Shown: piece after piece, positions 1-5,080 of the stretch | Position numbering within the stretch: position 1 is the stretch's first letter | Layout: each line of letters begins with the position of its first letter | Source of the DNA: Thermoleophilia bacterium | GTDB lineage: Bacteria; Actinomycetota; Thermoleophilia; RBG-16-64-13 | NCBI GenBank assembly: GCA_016929985.1 | Contig: JAFGIH010000780.1 | Span: 1-5,080 of the forward strand | Direction: 5' to 3' | DNA: 5,080 bases | Notes under the pieces: generated by a model | The model's database searches: none | Told to the model about the DNA's origin: nothing | The model's input: the letters and a program-made list of their open reading frames with translations, nothing else | Made by a program: the position numbers and the translations under genes

Positions 1-1772
1 ACGGGGCACATGGTCGTGACAAGAGCGCTCTTGCAGACCGCGCAGCCGTGGCATCTCTCGATCTCGCTCTCATAACCTCCGTCCGCAAAGTGGAGCAGAG
101 GCTTCTGCGGGAGAGTGCGGTAGTCGAGACCATAGCGGACATCCCGGAACAGGGTGTCGCTCGTCCCCTGCGGACCGACCTTCTTGCCGGGGTTCAGCGT
201 GTTCTGAGGGTCGAACGCGTGCTTGATACGCACGAAGAGATCGTAGATATCGGCACCGTACATCTCGCGCAGGCGGGGCGTATGGATGAGCCCGTCCCCG
301 TGCTCCCCGGCCATGGTGCCACGTATGCCGAGCACATAGGCTGAGACTTCGTCGTAGATGCGGCGCATGATGCGGTAGTCTTCAGGGTCGCGGGGACTGA
401 GCACGGGCCGTGTGTGTATGTTGCCGTCGCCCACATGGCCCACCATGATGGCCGTGACTCCCTCACGTTCGAAGACTCCTTGCAGGAAGGCGATAGACGC
501 GGCCACCTCAGTGGGGTGCACAGCTATGTCTTCGATGAAGGGGAGCGGCTGGCGTGGGCCGGGGTTGCGTTGGATGAGGGCGACCGCAGATTTGCGGATC
601 TTCCACAGGTGCTCCGTCTCGGCGGCTGTCTTCGCCCGAGTCATGACGATCGCATCCGTGGAATCCAGGTGGCGGCGAAGGACCTCGAACCTCTCGTCTA
701 CCTCATCGTCATCATCGCCCTCGAACTCTATGAGCAGGGCTGTATCGGTGCGCTCAGGCAGTATCGCGTCCACTCGCGAGTCGTGCTTGCGCACGAGCTC
801 GAAGAAGCGGGAATCCATGATCTCGCAGGCAGTGGGTTCGAGGGCAAGAATGCCGGGGACGGCCTCTCCCACTGCGAACACCGAGGGGAAGTAGGCCATC
901 GCGATGCCCCGCCGCTCGGGCAGGGGGACCAGATTCAGCGTCGCCTCGGTGACCAGCCCGAGCGTGCCCTCAGAGCCGACGAAGAGCCGTTGAAGGTGGG
1001 CCAGGTGCCGCGGCTGTCCGTCAAGCGCGCTCGTGCGCCGTACGGCTCTTGGGTCGCCTTGGTCGAGCAGCGCTTCTATCCGGTAGCCGCAGGAGTTCTT
1101 GACCACCCTGGGCATCCTGGCCCGGATGGACTCCTGGTTGTCGCGCAGTTCGGGCAGGATGGCCGCGAAGGCTAGGCCGGCTCTGGTGCCGTCCGCAAGA
1201 AGAGCGGCCAGTTCGGGGCTCTCCAGCTCCAGAGCCTTGGCCTCGTAGAGGCTGCCGTCGGCCATCACGACGTCCAGCGCGCGGACATGGTCTTTCGTGG
1301 CCCCGTAGGCTACCGACCGGGCTCCGGATGCGTTGGTCCCGATCATGCCGCCCAGGGAGCAGTGGTTCTCGCTGGAAGGGTCGGGGGCGAAGAACACCCC
1401 GTATTGCTGCAGGTGGCGGTTCAGCGGCGTCATGATCACGCCGGGCTGCACGCGTACCCAGGATGCGTCTGGAGCCACCTCGAGGATGGCGTTCATGTAG
1501 CGCGTGAAGTCCACCTGTATGCCGGCTCCTACCGCTGCCCCGTTCAGCCCAGAGCCCATACCGCGTGGCACGAGCGAGAGGCCGCGCTCGGACGCGTAAG
1601 AGACAAGGCTTATGACATCGTCGGCGTCGCGGGGCGAGACGATCCCAAGGGGCTCGATCTGGCTGAGGCCCGCATCGGTGGCGTACAAGCGACGGCTGAT
1701 GGGGTCGAACTCCACATCGCCTCGGATGAGCGAGCGGAGGTCGCGTGCGGTGGATTCTGAGCCGTGGTCCAT
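1..1772 (-). CDS. FAD-linked 2-hydroxyacid dehydrogenase with C-terminal 4Fe-4S module (GlcD/YdiJ/Dld-II type), partial
   Basis: Oxidises a D-2-hydroxyacid (D-lactate, glycolate or D-2-hydroxyglutarate in known relatives) to the 2-oxoacid, passing electrons through FAD and Fe-S centres to a membrane or soluble acceptor. I translated the minus strand by hand: about 590 codons are open from the ATG at 1772 to the left edge, where the gene is cut. The FAD_binding_4 (PCMH) domain covers residues 40-285, with PRGMGSGLNGAAVG at 69-82, DPSSENHCSLGGMIGTNASG near 131-150 and FVGSEGTLGLVTEATLN at 264-280. The FAD-oxidase C-terminal domain has PFIEDIAVHP (411-420), GHVGDGNIHTRP (445-456), GEHGDG (489-494) and FDPQNTLNPGKK (520-531). 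An Fe-S motif then begins: Cys574, Cys577, Cys580 and Cys589-Pro. Relatives with this extension are about 930-1020 residues, so roughly 350-430 residues should lie off the left edge. ATG 1772 lacks a Shine-Dalgarno; an in-frame GTG at 1817 is an alternative. The family call is very secure; the substrate is not determined. Confidence 0.95.
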   Translation of the reverse strand, partial: MDHGSESTARDLRSLIRGDVEFDPISRRLYATDAGLSQIEPLGIVSPRDADDVISLVSYASERGLSLVPRGMGSGLNGAAVGAGIQVDFTRYMNAILEVAPDASWVRVQPGVIMTPLNRHLQQYGVFFAPDPSSENHCSLGGMIGTNASGARSVAYGATKDHVRALDVVMADGSLYEAKALELESPELAALLADGTRAGLAFAAILPELRDNQESIRARMPRVVKNSCGYRIEALLDQGDPRAVRRTSALDGQPRHLAHLQRLFVGSEGTLGLVTEATLNLVPLPERRGIAMAYFPSVFAVGEAVPGILALEPTACEIMDSRFFELVRKHDSRVDAILPERTDTALLIEFEGDDDDEVDERFEVLRRHLDSTDAIVMTRAKTAAETEHLWKIRKSAVALIQRNPGPRQPLPFIEDIAVHPTEVAASIAFLQGVFEREGVTAIMVGHVGDGNIHTRPVLSPRDPEDYRIMRRIYDEVSAYVLGIRGTMAGEHGDGLIHTPRLREMYGADIYDLFVRIKHAFDPQNTLNPGKKVGPQGTSDTLFRDVRYGLDYRTLPQKPLLHFADGGYESEIERCHGCAVCKSALVTTMCP

Positions 1773-1808
1773 GGGTGGGAATGATAGCGCGAGCAGGCCG
1801 TTCGTGAG
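1773..1808 (-). promoter_or_regulatory. possible promoter for the FAD dehydrogenase, leaderless type
   Basis: On the minus strand TATCAT (1786-1781) matches the -10 consensus at five of six positions. It lies 8 nt before the ATG at 1772, and no Shine-Dalgarno is visible in between (the spacer is TCCCACCC). A weak -35, CTCACG (1808-1803, three of six), sits 16 nt upstream. Transcription from this -10 would begin at about the A of the ATG, giving a leaderless mRNA. This is common in actinobacteria and known elsewhere. The match could be chance, and the GTG at 1817 would place this box inside the coding region. Confidence 0.35.
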
Positions 1809-1820
1809 AGAATGCACGAG

Positions 1821-1850
1821 TCCCGGGCCTCTGCGGCCGGGACGGCCCGG
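1821..1850. repeat. overlapping G+C-rich inverted repeats in the divergent intergenic region
   Basis: Two alternative stems share bases. One pairs TCCCGGGCC with GGCCGGGA (1821-1842, one bulged G, 5-nt loop). The other pairs CCGGGCC (1823-1829) with GGCCCGG (1844-1850) across 14 nt. They cannot form together. The plus-strand continuation TTCTCTTGTC is only partly T-rich, so this is not a standard intrinsic terminator. It lies upstream of the most plausible corA promoter, so it may act as DNA or not act at all. In G+C-rich DNA such pairing arises easily. Confidence 0.4.
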
Positions 1851-1855
1851 TTCTC

Positions 1856-1884
1856 TTGTCCACGGAGGGACGAAGCAGTATGAA
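1856..1884 (+). promoter_or_regulatory. candidate sigma-70 type promoter for corA
   Basis: TTGTCC (1856-1861) and TATGAA (1879-1884) each match their consensus hexamer at four of six positions and are separated by an optimal 17 nt. Initiation would fall near 1891, giving a leader of about 32 nt that contains the corA ribosome binding site. No better hexamer pair was found between 1773 and 1922. The support is positional and modest. Confidence 0.35.
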
Positions 1885-1909
1885 ACGCGGTGTGTCCGCC
1901 TGTCTGGTG

Positions 1910-1919
1910 AAGGGGGTGA
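1910..1919 (+). promoter_or_regulatory. ribosome binding site of corA
   Basis: AAGGGGGTGA differs by one base from the ideal anti-16S complement AAGGAGGTGA. The G-run core (1912-1916) is 6 nt before the ATG at 1923. It also contains an in-frame TGA (1917-1919) just upstream of the start, which rules out any longer corA frame. Confidence 0.85.
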
Positions 1920-1922
1920 GTC

Positions 1923-2855
1923 ATGCTTGCCATTCTGAAAACGACCTCAACAGGTCTCACGCGATTGGAGGAGTTCGAGCCCGACTGCTGGATCGATCTG
2001 GTGAGTCCCACGGAAGAGGAGCTCGAACGAGTCAGCCGAGAGTTGGAGATCCCGCTCGATCTGCTGCGAGGTCCGTTGGACGAGGAGGAGAAATCGCGCG
2101 TAGACGTGGAGGATGGACTGACTCACGTCATCGTGGACATACCCGTGCTCGTGCGGGAGGAAGACCAGAAGGGCTATGAGACCATCCCGCTGGGGATGCT
2201 CGTTCACCACGACTACTTCATAACCACCTGTCTTCGGGCCAACCCAATCCTGGGCGAGTTCGAACGAGGCACTATCAAAGGTTTCACCACGTTCTGGAAG
2301 ACCCGCTTCCTGTTGCAGATCCTGCAACAGGTGTCGGCCTTCTATCTGCGCTACCTGGGGCGTATCGACCGCGAGACCGACAAGGTGGAGCGCGAGCTGC
2401 GCGCGTCGTTGAAGAACGCGGAGATCTTCGACCTACTTGGACTGCAGAAGTCGCTGGTCTACTTCACCACGTCGCTGCGTGCCAACGAGGCGGTCTTGCA
2501 GAAGCTGCTCCGCACGAAGACGATAAAGATGTACGAAGAAGACGAAGACCTGCTTGAGGACGTCATAGTCGAGAACAGGCAGGCGTCGGAGATGGCCAAG
2601 ATCTACACGGACATCCTCACAGGCATGATGGATGCGTTCACCTCGGTCATCTCCAACAACCTGAACCGGGTGATGAAGTTCTTGACCTCGGTCACCATCC
2701 TGCTATCGATACCCACCATCATAGCGTCCATGTGGGGCATGAACGTCGATCTGCCGTTCAAGAACTACCAGTACGCTTTTATCGTCACGATCGCCATATG
2801 GGTAGTGATATCCGGGGTCCTCGCCGTGGTCTTCTGGAGAAAGAACTACCTATAG
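1923..2855 (+). CDS. corA: CorA-family magnesium/divalent cation transporter
   Basis: Inner-membrane channel that as a pentamer moves Mg2+ (some relatives Co2+, Ni2+ or Zn2+) into the cell down the membrane potential. The 310-residue length is usual for the short bacterial CorA type. Residues 1-250 form the acidic, helical cytoplasmic funnel. An opening such as CWIDLVSPTEEELERVS (20-36) and the segment KTRFLLQILQQVSAFYLRYL are typical of the family. Two membrane segments lie at about 253-270 and 284-305. The signature GMN triad is at 272-274, followed by the short loop VDLPFKN and the basic end FWRKNYL. The residue before GMN is Trp271, where many CorA proteins have Tyr. The start is fixed by the Shine-Dalgarno and the in-frame stop just upstream. 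The gene is divergent from the FAD dehydrogenase and convergent with the M28-like gene, so it is probably a single-gene unit. The family is certain; the ion preferred in vivo is inferred. Confidence 0.96.
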   Translation: MLAILKTTSTGLTRLEEFEPDCWIDLVSPTEEELERVSRELEIPLDLLRGPLDEEEKSRVDVEDGLTHVIVDIPVLVREEDQKGYETIPLGMLVHHDYFITTCLRANPILGEFERGTIKGFTTFWKTRFLLQILQQVSAFYLRYLGRIDRETDKVERELRASLKNAEIFDLLGLQKSLVYFTTSLRANEAVLQKLLRTKTIKMYEEDEDLLEDVIVENRQASEMAKIYTDILTGMMDAFTSVISNNLNRVMKFLTSVTILLSIPTIIASMWGMNVDLPFKNYQYAFIVTIAIWVVISGVLAVVFWRKNYL

Positions 2856-2880
2856 GCGTCGTTCTCGCGTCGACAGGCGA
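2856..2880. other. short convergent intergenic junction
   Basis: The stop codons of corA (plus) and the M28-like gene (minus) face each other across 25 bp. I see only a trivial TCGC/GCGA pairing and no stem followed by a T-run on either strand. Each transcript would therefore have to end inside the opposing gene or by a factor-dependent mechanism. Confidence 0.7.
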
Positions 2881-4716
2881 TCAGCCCCACGGCGACAGCG
2901 GAGGTTTCGTTGCCTCGCGCGCCTTGCGCCTTGAGCGCGGCACCGGGGGCTCGAGCAGACTCAGCTCGTCTGTAACCTCGAGCGTCTCGATGGGCACGAC
3001 CCGCATCCTCTTCACGCCTGCCAAGACGGCGAGGGCCGCCAGCACGAAGGCCGCAGCGAATGGTCCCAGCACGCCGTAGACCCCGGACACGGTCTGTACG
3101 ATGATGAACCACCACGCGTTCAGGATACCCACATCGTGGGCGATGGCGACGTACAAGTAGAGCGCCACCGGAGCGATCAGGCCTACCAGCAGTACCGGAG
3201 CGTTGGTCGTCAAGCGGTGCCGCCATAGCGCGCCACCATAGACGGGCTCGGCGAAACACGTGGCAAGGGGCCATGCCCAAGCGGCGGTGAGGCACGGCAA
3301 CAGCAGGAAAGGTGACCGGGCGAGTACGAGCACGAGCCCGATGAAGAGGCTGAAGAACCCGGCGCAGAGCCGGGCCATCTCAGTGACGGCCCTGGATTCC
3401 CGCGGGCGGAAGTATCCGAGGAAGCGTCGGGACAGCACGAAGACGAGCGCCCCGACCAGGATCAGGATGAGTGTCGGGGCGAGTCTTGGCTGAGTCCCCG
3501 GTCCATCCGATGTCGGCACCTGGAATCGGTATAGCGGGATGAGGTCACTCCGGGCGAGCACATACGCGATCACGAACAGCAGACCGATGGGGATGGCGAA
3601 CGAGAGGAGGTTTCGCAGATGCCGCCAGGCCGCCCTTGGGCTGATACGGGACGAGAAGAACCATATGGTGAGGACCGCCAATGTCGGCAGGAGCATCAGG
3701 ACCCCCAGGAGGGTTATCGCGCTATTGGTGAGATAGCGGCCCGACCGGAGAAGAAGAGCAGTGCCTGGGTTGGGCGGGACCTCGGTGCCGGTGTCGAGCG
3801 AGAGTATCAGGCGCTCCATAGCTGCTCCGTGTTTGGCGAGACCCGCTACGGATGGGTTTCCGGAGCTGTCGTCGTAGAGACGGATGGATGCGATGCCTCT
3901 GCTCAGACCTGCTACCTGATCACCTCGCGAGAGTGACAAGGCATGGTCTGCTCCCTGGCTCAGAAGACCGGGGACATCGAGTTGCAGACCGGCTCTGGCG
4001 AGCACTTGGCTGACCAGTTGGACGTACCATCCGGGAGTGGTGTTTTTGGGCGCGGTGACGCCGGCTCTGAGCGCCTTGGTTCTCTCTCTACCCAGCTCTT
4101 GGAATGAGAGTATGGTGGAAACATCTTGAGCGATAGGACTGGTGTCGAGAAAACGCTCGATACTGACGGCACCGGTGGACTCGTCTTCGATCGAAAGGAA
4201 CACCAGCGTCTTCTGGTGAGGACGCGCGTTGAAGACCTGGATCAACTCCAGGAGCATCGCGGTGCCGGTCGCATAGGCTAATGGCTCGACCTTCACTACG
4301 GTGGGAGTGTCCCGGGGAGCGGCAACCAGGATGGCTTCTTCGCTCGTTCCTCGTAGGACCACGGCGATGTTGCGCAGGGTGACCGCCTGGTCTCCCAAAC
4401 GGGCCTCGAACGAGTCGACCACAGCCATATCCGGTCCAGGGAGCTTCTCCTCGAACCAGTCGACGACACCCTCCGCGTCTTCGGAATCCAGCTTGCGGTC
4501 CGTATAGAGCCTGTCCATGAGATCAGCCCAACGCAGAGCGCGGTCGGAGTCGAAAAACGTGGTGACCGAGACGACCTCCACGCTCGACTGGGGAGATGAC
4601 ACTGAGAGAAAGACCACGGTACCGGCCAAGACCGTGAGCCCGACGCAAATCGCGTAGGCGGTCTTCCGCCATTGCCGGACACGGTCGACGAGGCGCCGGC
4701 GAATCGTCAGGGGCAT
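2881..4716 (-). CDS. polytopic membrane protein with degenerate M28-peptidase-like extracytoplasmic domain
   Basis: Function unknown; I recognise a fold and plan, not a named gene. The 611 residues start with a basic stretch (RRRLVDRVRQWRK) and one membrane helix (about 20-40). An extracytoplasmic domain follows at 41-325, then seven or eight membrane helices (about 332-354, 370-388, 412-430, 449-487 as one or two, 506-525, 531-550, 551-568), and a basic proline-rich tail. The soluble domain follows the M28 order (strand plus HxD, GADDNASG-LLEL, EE-GS, LDMVG, final YHT), but ligand positions are changed: VAAPRD (131-136) has Pro for His, PLAYATG (145-151) lacks the bridging Asp, SFQELGR has Gln206 for Asp, and YDDSS has Asp282 for His. 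An acidic EDE remains at 177-179. I chose the ATG at 4716 over a TTG at 4776 because AGGAG lies 6 nt before it. It follows flgM by 61 nt on the same strand. A non-catalytic binding or scaffold role is inference; an aminopeptidase with unusual ligands is less likely. Confidence 0.8.
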   Translation of the reverse strand: MPLTIRRRLVDRVRQWRKTAYAICVGLTVLAGTVVFLSVSSPQSSVEVVSVTTFFDSDRALRWADLMDRLYTDRKLDSEDAEGVVDWFEEKLPGPDMAVVDSFEARLGDQAVTLRNIAVVLRGTSEEAILVAAPRDTPTVVKVEPLAYATGTAMLLELIQVFNARPHQKTLVFLSIEDESTGAVSIERFLDTSPIAQDVSTILSFQELGRERTKALRAGVTAPKNTTPGWYVQLVSQVLARAGLQLDVPGLLSQGADHALSLSRGDQVAGLSRGIASIRLYDDSSGNPSVAGLAKHGAAMERLILSLDTGTEVPPNPGTALLLRSGRYLTNSAITLLGVLMLLPTLAVLTIWFFSSRISPRAAWRHLRNLLSFAIPIGLLFVIAYVLARSDLIPLYRFQVPTSDGPGTQPRLAPTLILILVGALVFVLSRRFLGYFRPRESRAVTEMARLCAGFFSLFIGLVLVLARSPFLLLPCLTAAWAWPLATCFAEPVYGGALWRHRLTTNAPVLLVGLIAPVALYLYVAIAHDVGILNAWWFIIVQTVSGVYGVLGPFAAAFVLAALAVLAGVKRMRVVPIETLEVTDELSLLEPPVPRSRRKAREATKPPLSPWG

Positions 4717-4717
4717 G

Positions 4718-4728
4718 CAGGACTCCTG
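4718..4728 (-). promoter_or_regulatory. ribosome binding site of the M28-like gene, within an 11-bp palindrome
   Basis: AGGAG (4727-4723) is followed by a 6-nt spacer and ATG, which fixes the start at 4716. The site lies inside CAGGA-G-TCCTG, a perfect 5-1-5 palindrome. The one-base centre is too short for an RNA hairpin, so any symmetry-based role would be at the DNA level or by dimer binding. It may be accidental. Confidence 0.8.
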
Positions 4729-4766
4729 TTCGCTGGGGGCCTGTGAGATTCTAAGCCCCCACGAAC
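4728..4766 (-). repeat. strong hairpin between flgM and the M28-like gene
   Basis: On the minus-strand transcript GTTCGTGGGGGC (4766-4755) pairs with GCCCCCA-G-CGAAC (4740-4728). This gives 12 base pairs with one bulged G and a 14-nt loop. The 3' arm ends directly against the AGGAG of the next gene, and no U-run follows, so it is unlikely to be a plain intrinsic terminator. It could block 3' exonucleases and shield flgM mRNA, or tune translation of the downstream gene. Confidence 0.65.
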
Positions 4767-4777
4767 GCGGAGGCAAA

Positions 4778-5017
4778 TCAGTAGTGGCGCCTCCGCCTAT
4801 TGGCGATCATGCGCTCGACCATTCGGTCGGCTATCGCCGCCGCCGGCACATTGTAGTCGCCCGAGCGGACGAGGTCGTGGATGGCCCGCAGACGAGCCCC
4901 CGGCTCCTGCCCGGACGGAGCATTTCTGATCGCGAGGTCATTGGGGAGATGATCACTGTGCGTTGTAGAAGTGCCCACGGTGGCCTCTTGCACTGGTTTC
5001 TGGCTCTTAGCGCTCAT
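4778..5017 (-). CDS. flgM: anti-sigma-28 factor FlgM
   Basis: FlgM binds and silences the flagellar sigma factor (FliA/SigD) in the cytoplasm until the hook-basal body is finished and FlgM is exported through it. The 79-residue product is close to the family's usual 80-100. The first 40 residues are polar and without predicted order (rich in Ser, Thr, Gln, Asn, Pro), as expected for this natively unfolded export substrate. Residues 41-71, containing RLRAIHDLVRSGDYNV and then AAIADRMVERMI, match the sigma-binding C-terminal helices, where relatives read like lkaaIasGtYkvdaekIAekll. A basic RRRR tail ends the protein. ATG 5017 has AGGAAG 6 nt upstream. An in-frame GTG at 4978 with GAGG 5 nt before it would give 66 residues and keep the whole sigma-binding region. 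The next gene on the strand is an M28-like membrane protein, not the usual flgN or flgK. The sequence match is short, so the call rests partly on the sigma-28 promoter in front of it. Confidence 0.85.
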   Translation of the reverse strand: MSAKSQKPVQEATVGTSTTHSDHLPNDLAIRNAPSGQEPGARLRAIHDLVRSGDYNVPAAAIADRMVERMIANRRRRHY

Positions 5018-5027
5018 GCTATTCTTC

Positions 5028-5055
5028 CTATCGGCGGATGCCCCCGATTGGTTTA
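5028..5055 (-). promoter_or_regulatory. sigma-28 (FliA/SigD) flagellar promoter of flgM
   Basis: The minus strand has TAAA (5055-5052), a 16-nt spacer and GCCGATAG (5035-5028). The established class III flagellar consensus is TAAA-N15-GCCGATAA (spacing 14-16 tolerated in SigD promoters), so this differs by one base and one spacer nucleotide. Initiation is expected about 7 nt beyond the -10, near 5021. This would put flgM, and by read-through the M28-like gene, under the very sigma factor that FlgM inhibits, a known feedback arrangement. Confidence 0.85.
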
Positions 5056-5070
5056 CACTCAGAGTGCAAA
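5052..5070. repeat. 19-bp near-perfect dyad overlapping the flgM -35 element
   Basis: On the minus strand TTTGCACTC-T-GAGTGTAAA has 9-bp arms with a single mismatch (G/T, which would be G-U in RNA) around one central base. The TAAA of the sigma-28 -35 is the end of one arm. The arrangement looks like a repressor or activator site for a dimeric protein. Neither strand has a T-run after it, so it does not resemble a terminator of an upstream gene. Confidence 0.55.
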
Positions 5071-5080
5071 AATGCTGCTG

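Noticed and set aside
414..1175. A 253-codon open frame on the plus strand
   Set aside because: It is fully antisense to the FAD dehydrogenase, shows no recognisable domain, and its openness follows from the codon bias of the gene opposite.
1823..1860. G+C-rich stem followed by TTCTCTTGTC as an intrinsic terminator on the plus strand
   Set aside because: The T content after the stem is interrupted, the loop is 14 nt, and no plus-strand gene ends upstream within the window.
1021..1863. A 280-codon open frame on the minus strand, very rich in Arg, Pro and Gly
   Set aside because: It lies in another frame of the FAD dehydrogenase region, which has clear family motifs in its own frame. The Arg/Pro/Gly composition is typical of an antisense or shifted frame in G+C-rich DNA.
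1610..2011. A 133-codon minus-strand frame across the dehydrogenase/corA intergenic region
   Set aside because: It overlaps two well-supported genes in the wrong frames and has no domain or ribosome site.
1880..2179. An ATG with GGAGGGA 9 nt upstream, opening a 100-codon frame over the corA start
   Set aside because: The frame is out of phase with corA and continues about 260 nt into it with low-complexity content, so I did not call it a gene. The site is discussed as a finding because of its ribosome-site-like context.
2846..3295. A 149-codon minus-strand frame at the convergent junction
   Set aside because: It is a shifted frame inside the M28-like gene that also crosses the corA stop; Arg-rich with no family features.
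4717..4776. A TTG start at 4776 adding 20 residues to the M28-like protein
   Set aside because: The extension is not hydrophobic or family-like, spans the hairpin, and lacks a ribosome site, whereas ATG 4716 has AGGAG at 6 nt.
5066..5075. GCA-AAAA-TGC short inverted repeat at the right edge
   Set aside because: A three-base arm is expected by chance, and the longer 19-bp dyad beside it explains the symmetry better.

Overview
The window is high in G+C and carries four protein-coding genes on both strands. There are no RNA genes, CRISPR arrays, insertion sequences or other mobile DNA. The content is chromosomal housekeeping type: a 2-hydroxyacid dehydrogenase with an Fe-S extension, a CorA transporter and the flagellar anti-sigma factor FlgM. 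It suggests a free-living, flagellated, respiring or anaerobically respiring bacterium. The G+C level, purine-rich Shine-Dalgarno sites, GlcD-type protein fused to an Fe-S module, and short CorA subtype would fit a deep-branching actinobacterial or Firmicutes-like lineage. That taxonomic guess is weak.

Layout from left to right. (1) 1-1772, minus strand: the first ~590 codons of an FAD-linked 2-hydroxyacid (D-lactate/glycolate/D-2-hydroxyglutarate type) dehydrogenase. It runs off the left edge just after the start of a C-terminal 4Fe-4S module. (2) 1773-1922: a divergent regulatory region with a possible leaderless-type promoter for the dehydrogenase, G+C-rich inverted repeats, and a plausible promoter for corA. 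(3) 1923-2855, plus strand: a complete CorA-family divalent-cation transporter. (4) 2856-2880: a 25-bp convergent junction with no recognisable intrinsic terminator. (5) 2881-4716, minus strand: a 611-residue membrane protein. It has one N-terminal membrane segment, an extracytoplasmic domain that looks like an M28 peptidase fold stripped of most metal ligands, and seven or eight C-terminal membrane segments. (6) 4717-4777: a gap holding a strong hairpin and a Shine-Dalgarno site set in a palindrome. (7) 4778-5017, minus strand: flgM, preceded by a good sigma-28 (FliA/SigD) promoter whose -35 lies in a near-perfect 19-bp dyad.

The most interesting part is the right half. flgM is normally followed by flgN/flgK or other flagellar genes. 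Here it is followed, on the same strand and 61 nt away, by an M28-like polytopic protein that appears catalytically dead and whose plan recalls eukaryotic GAA1 of the GPI transamidase. Read-through from the sigma-28 promoter would place this protein in the late flagellar regulon. That is inference from gene order. The left half (dehydrogenase and CorA) looks like ordinary metabolism and transport with no evident functional link to the right half.
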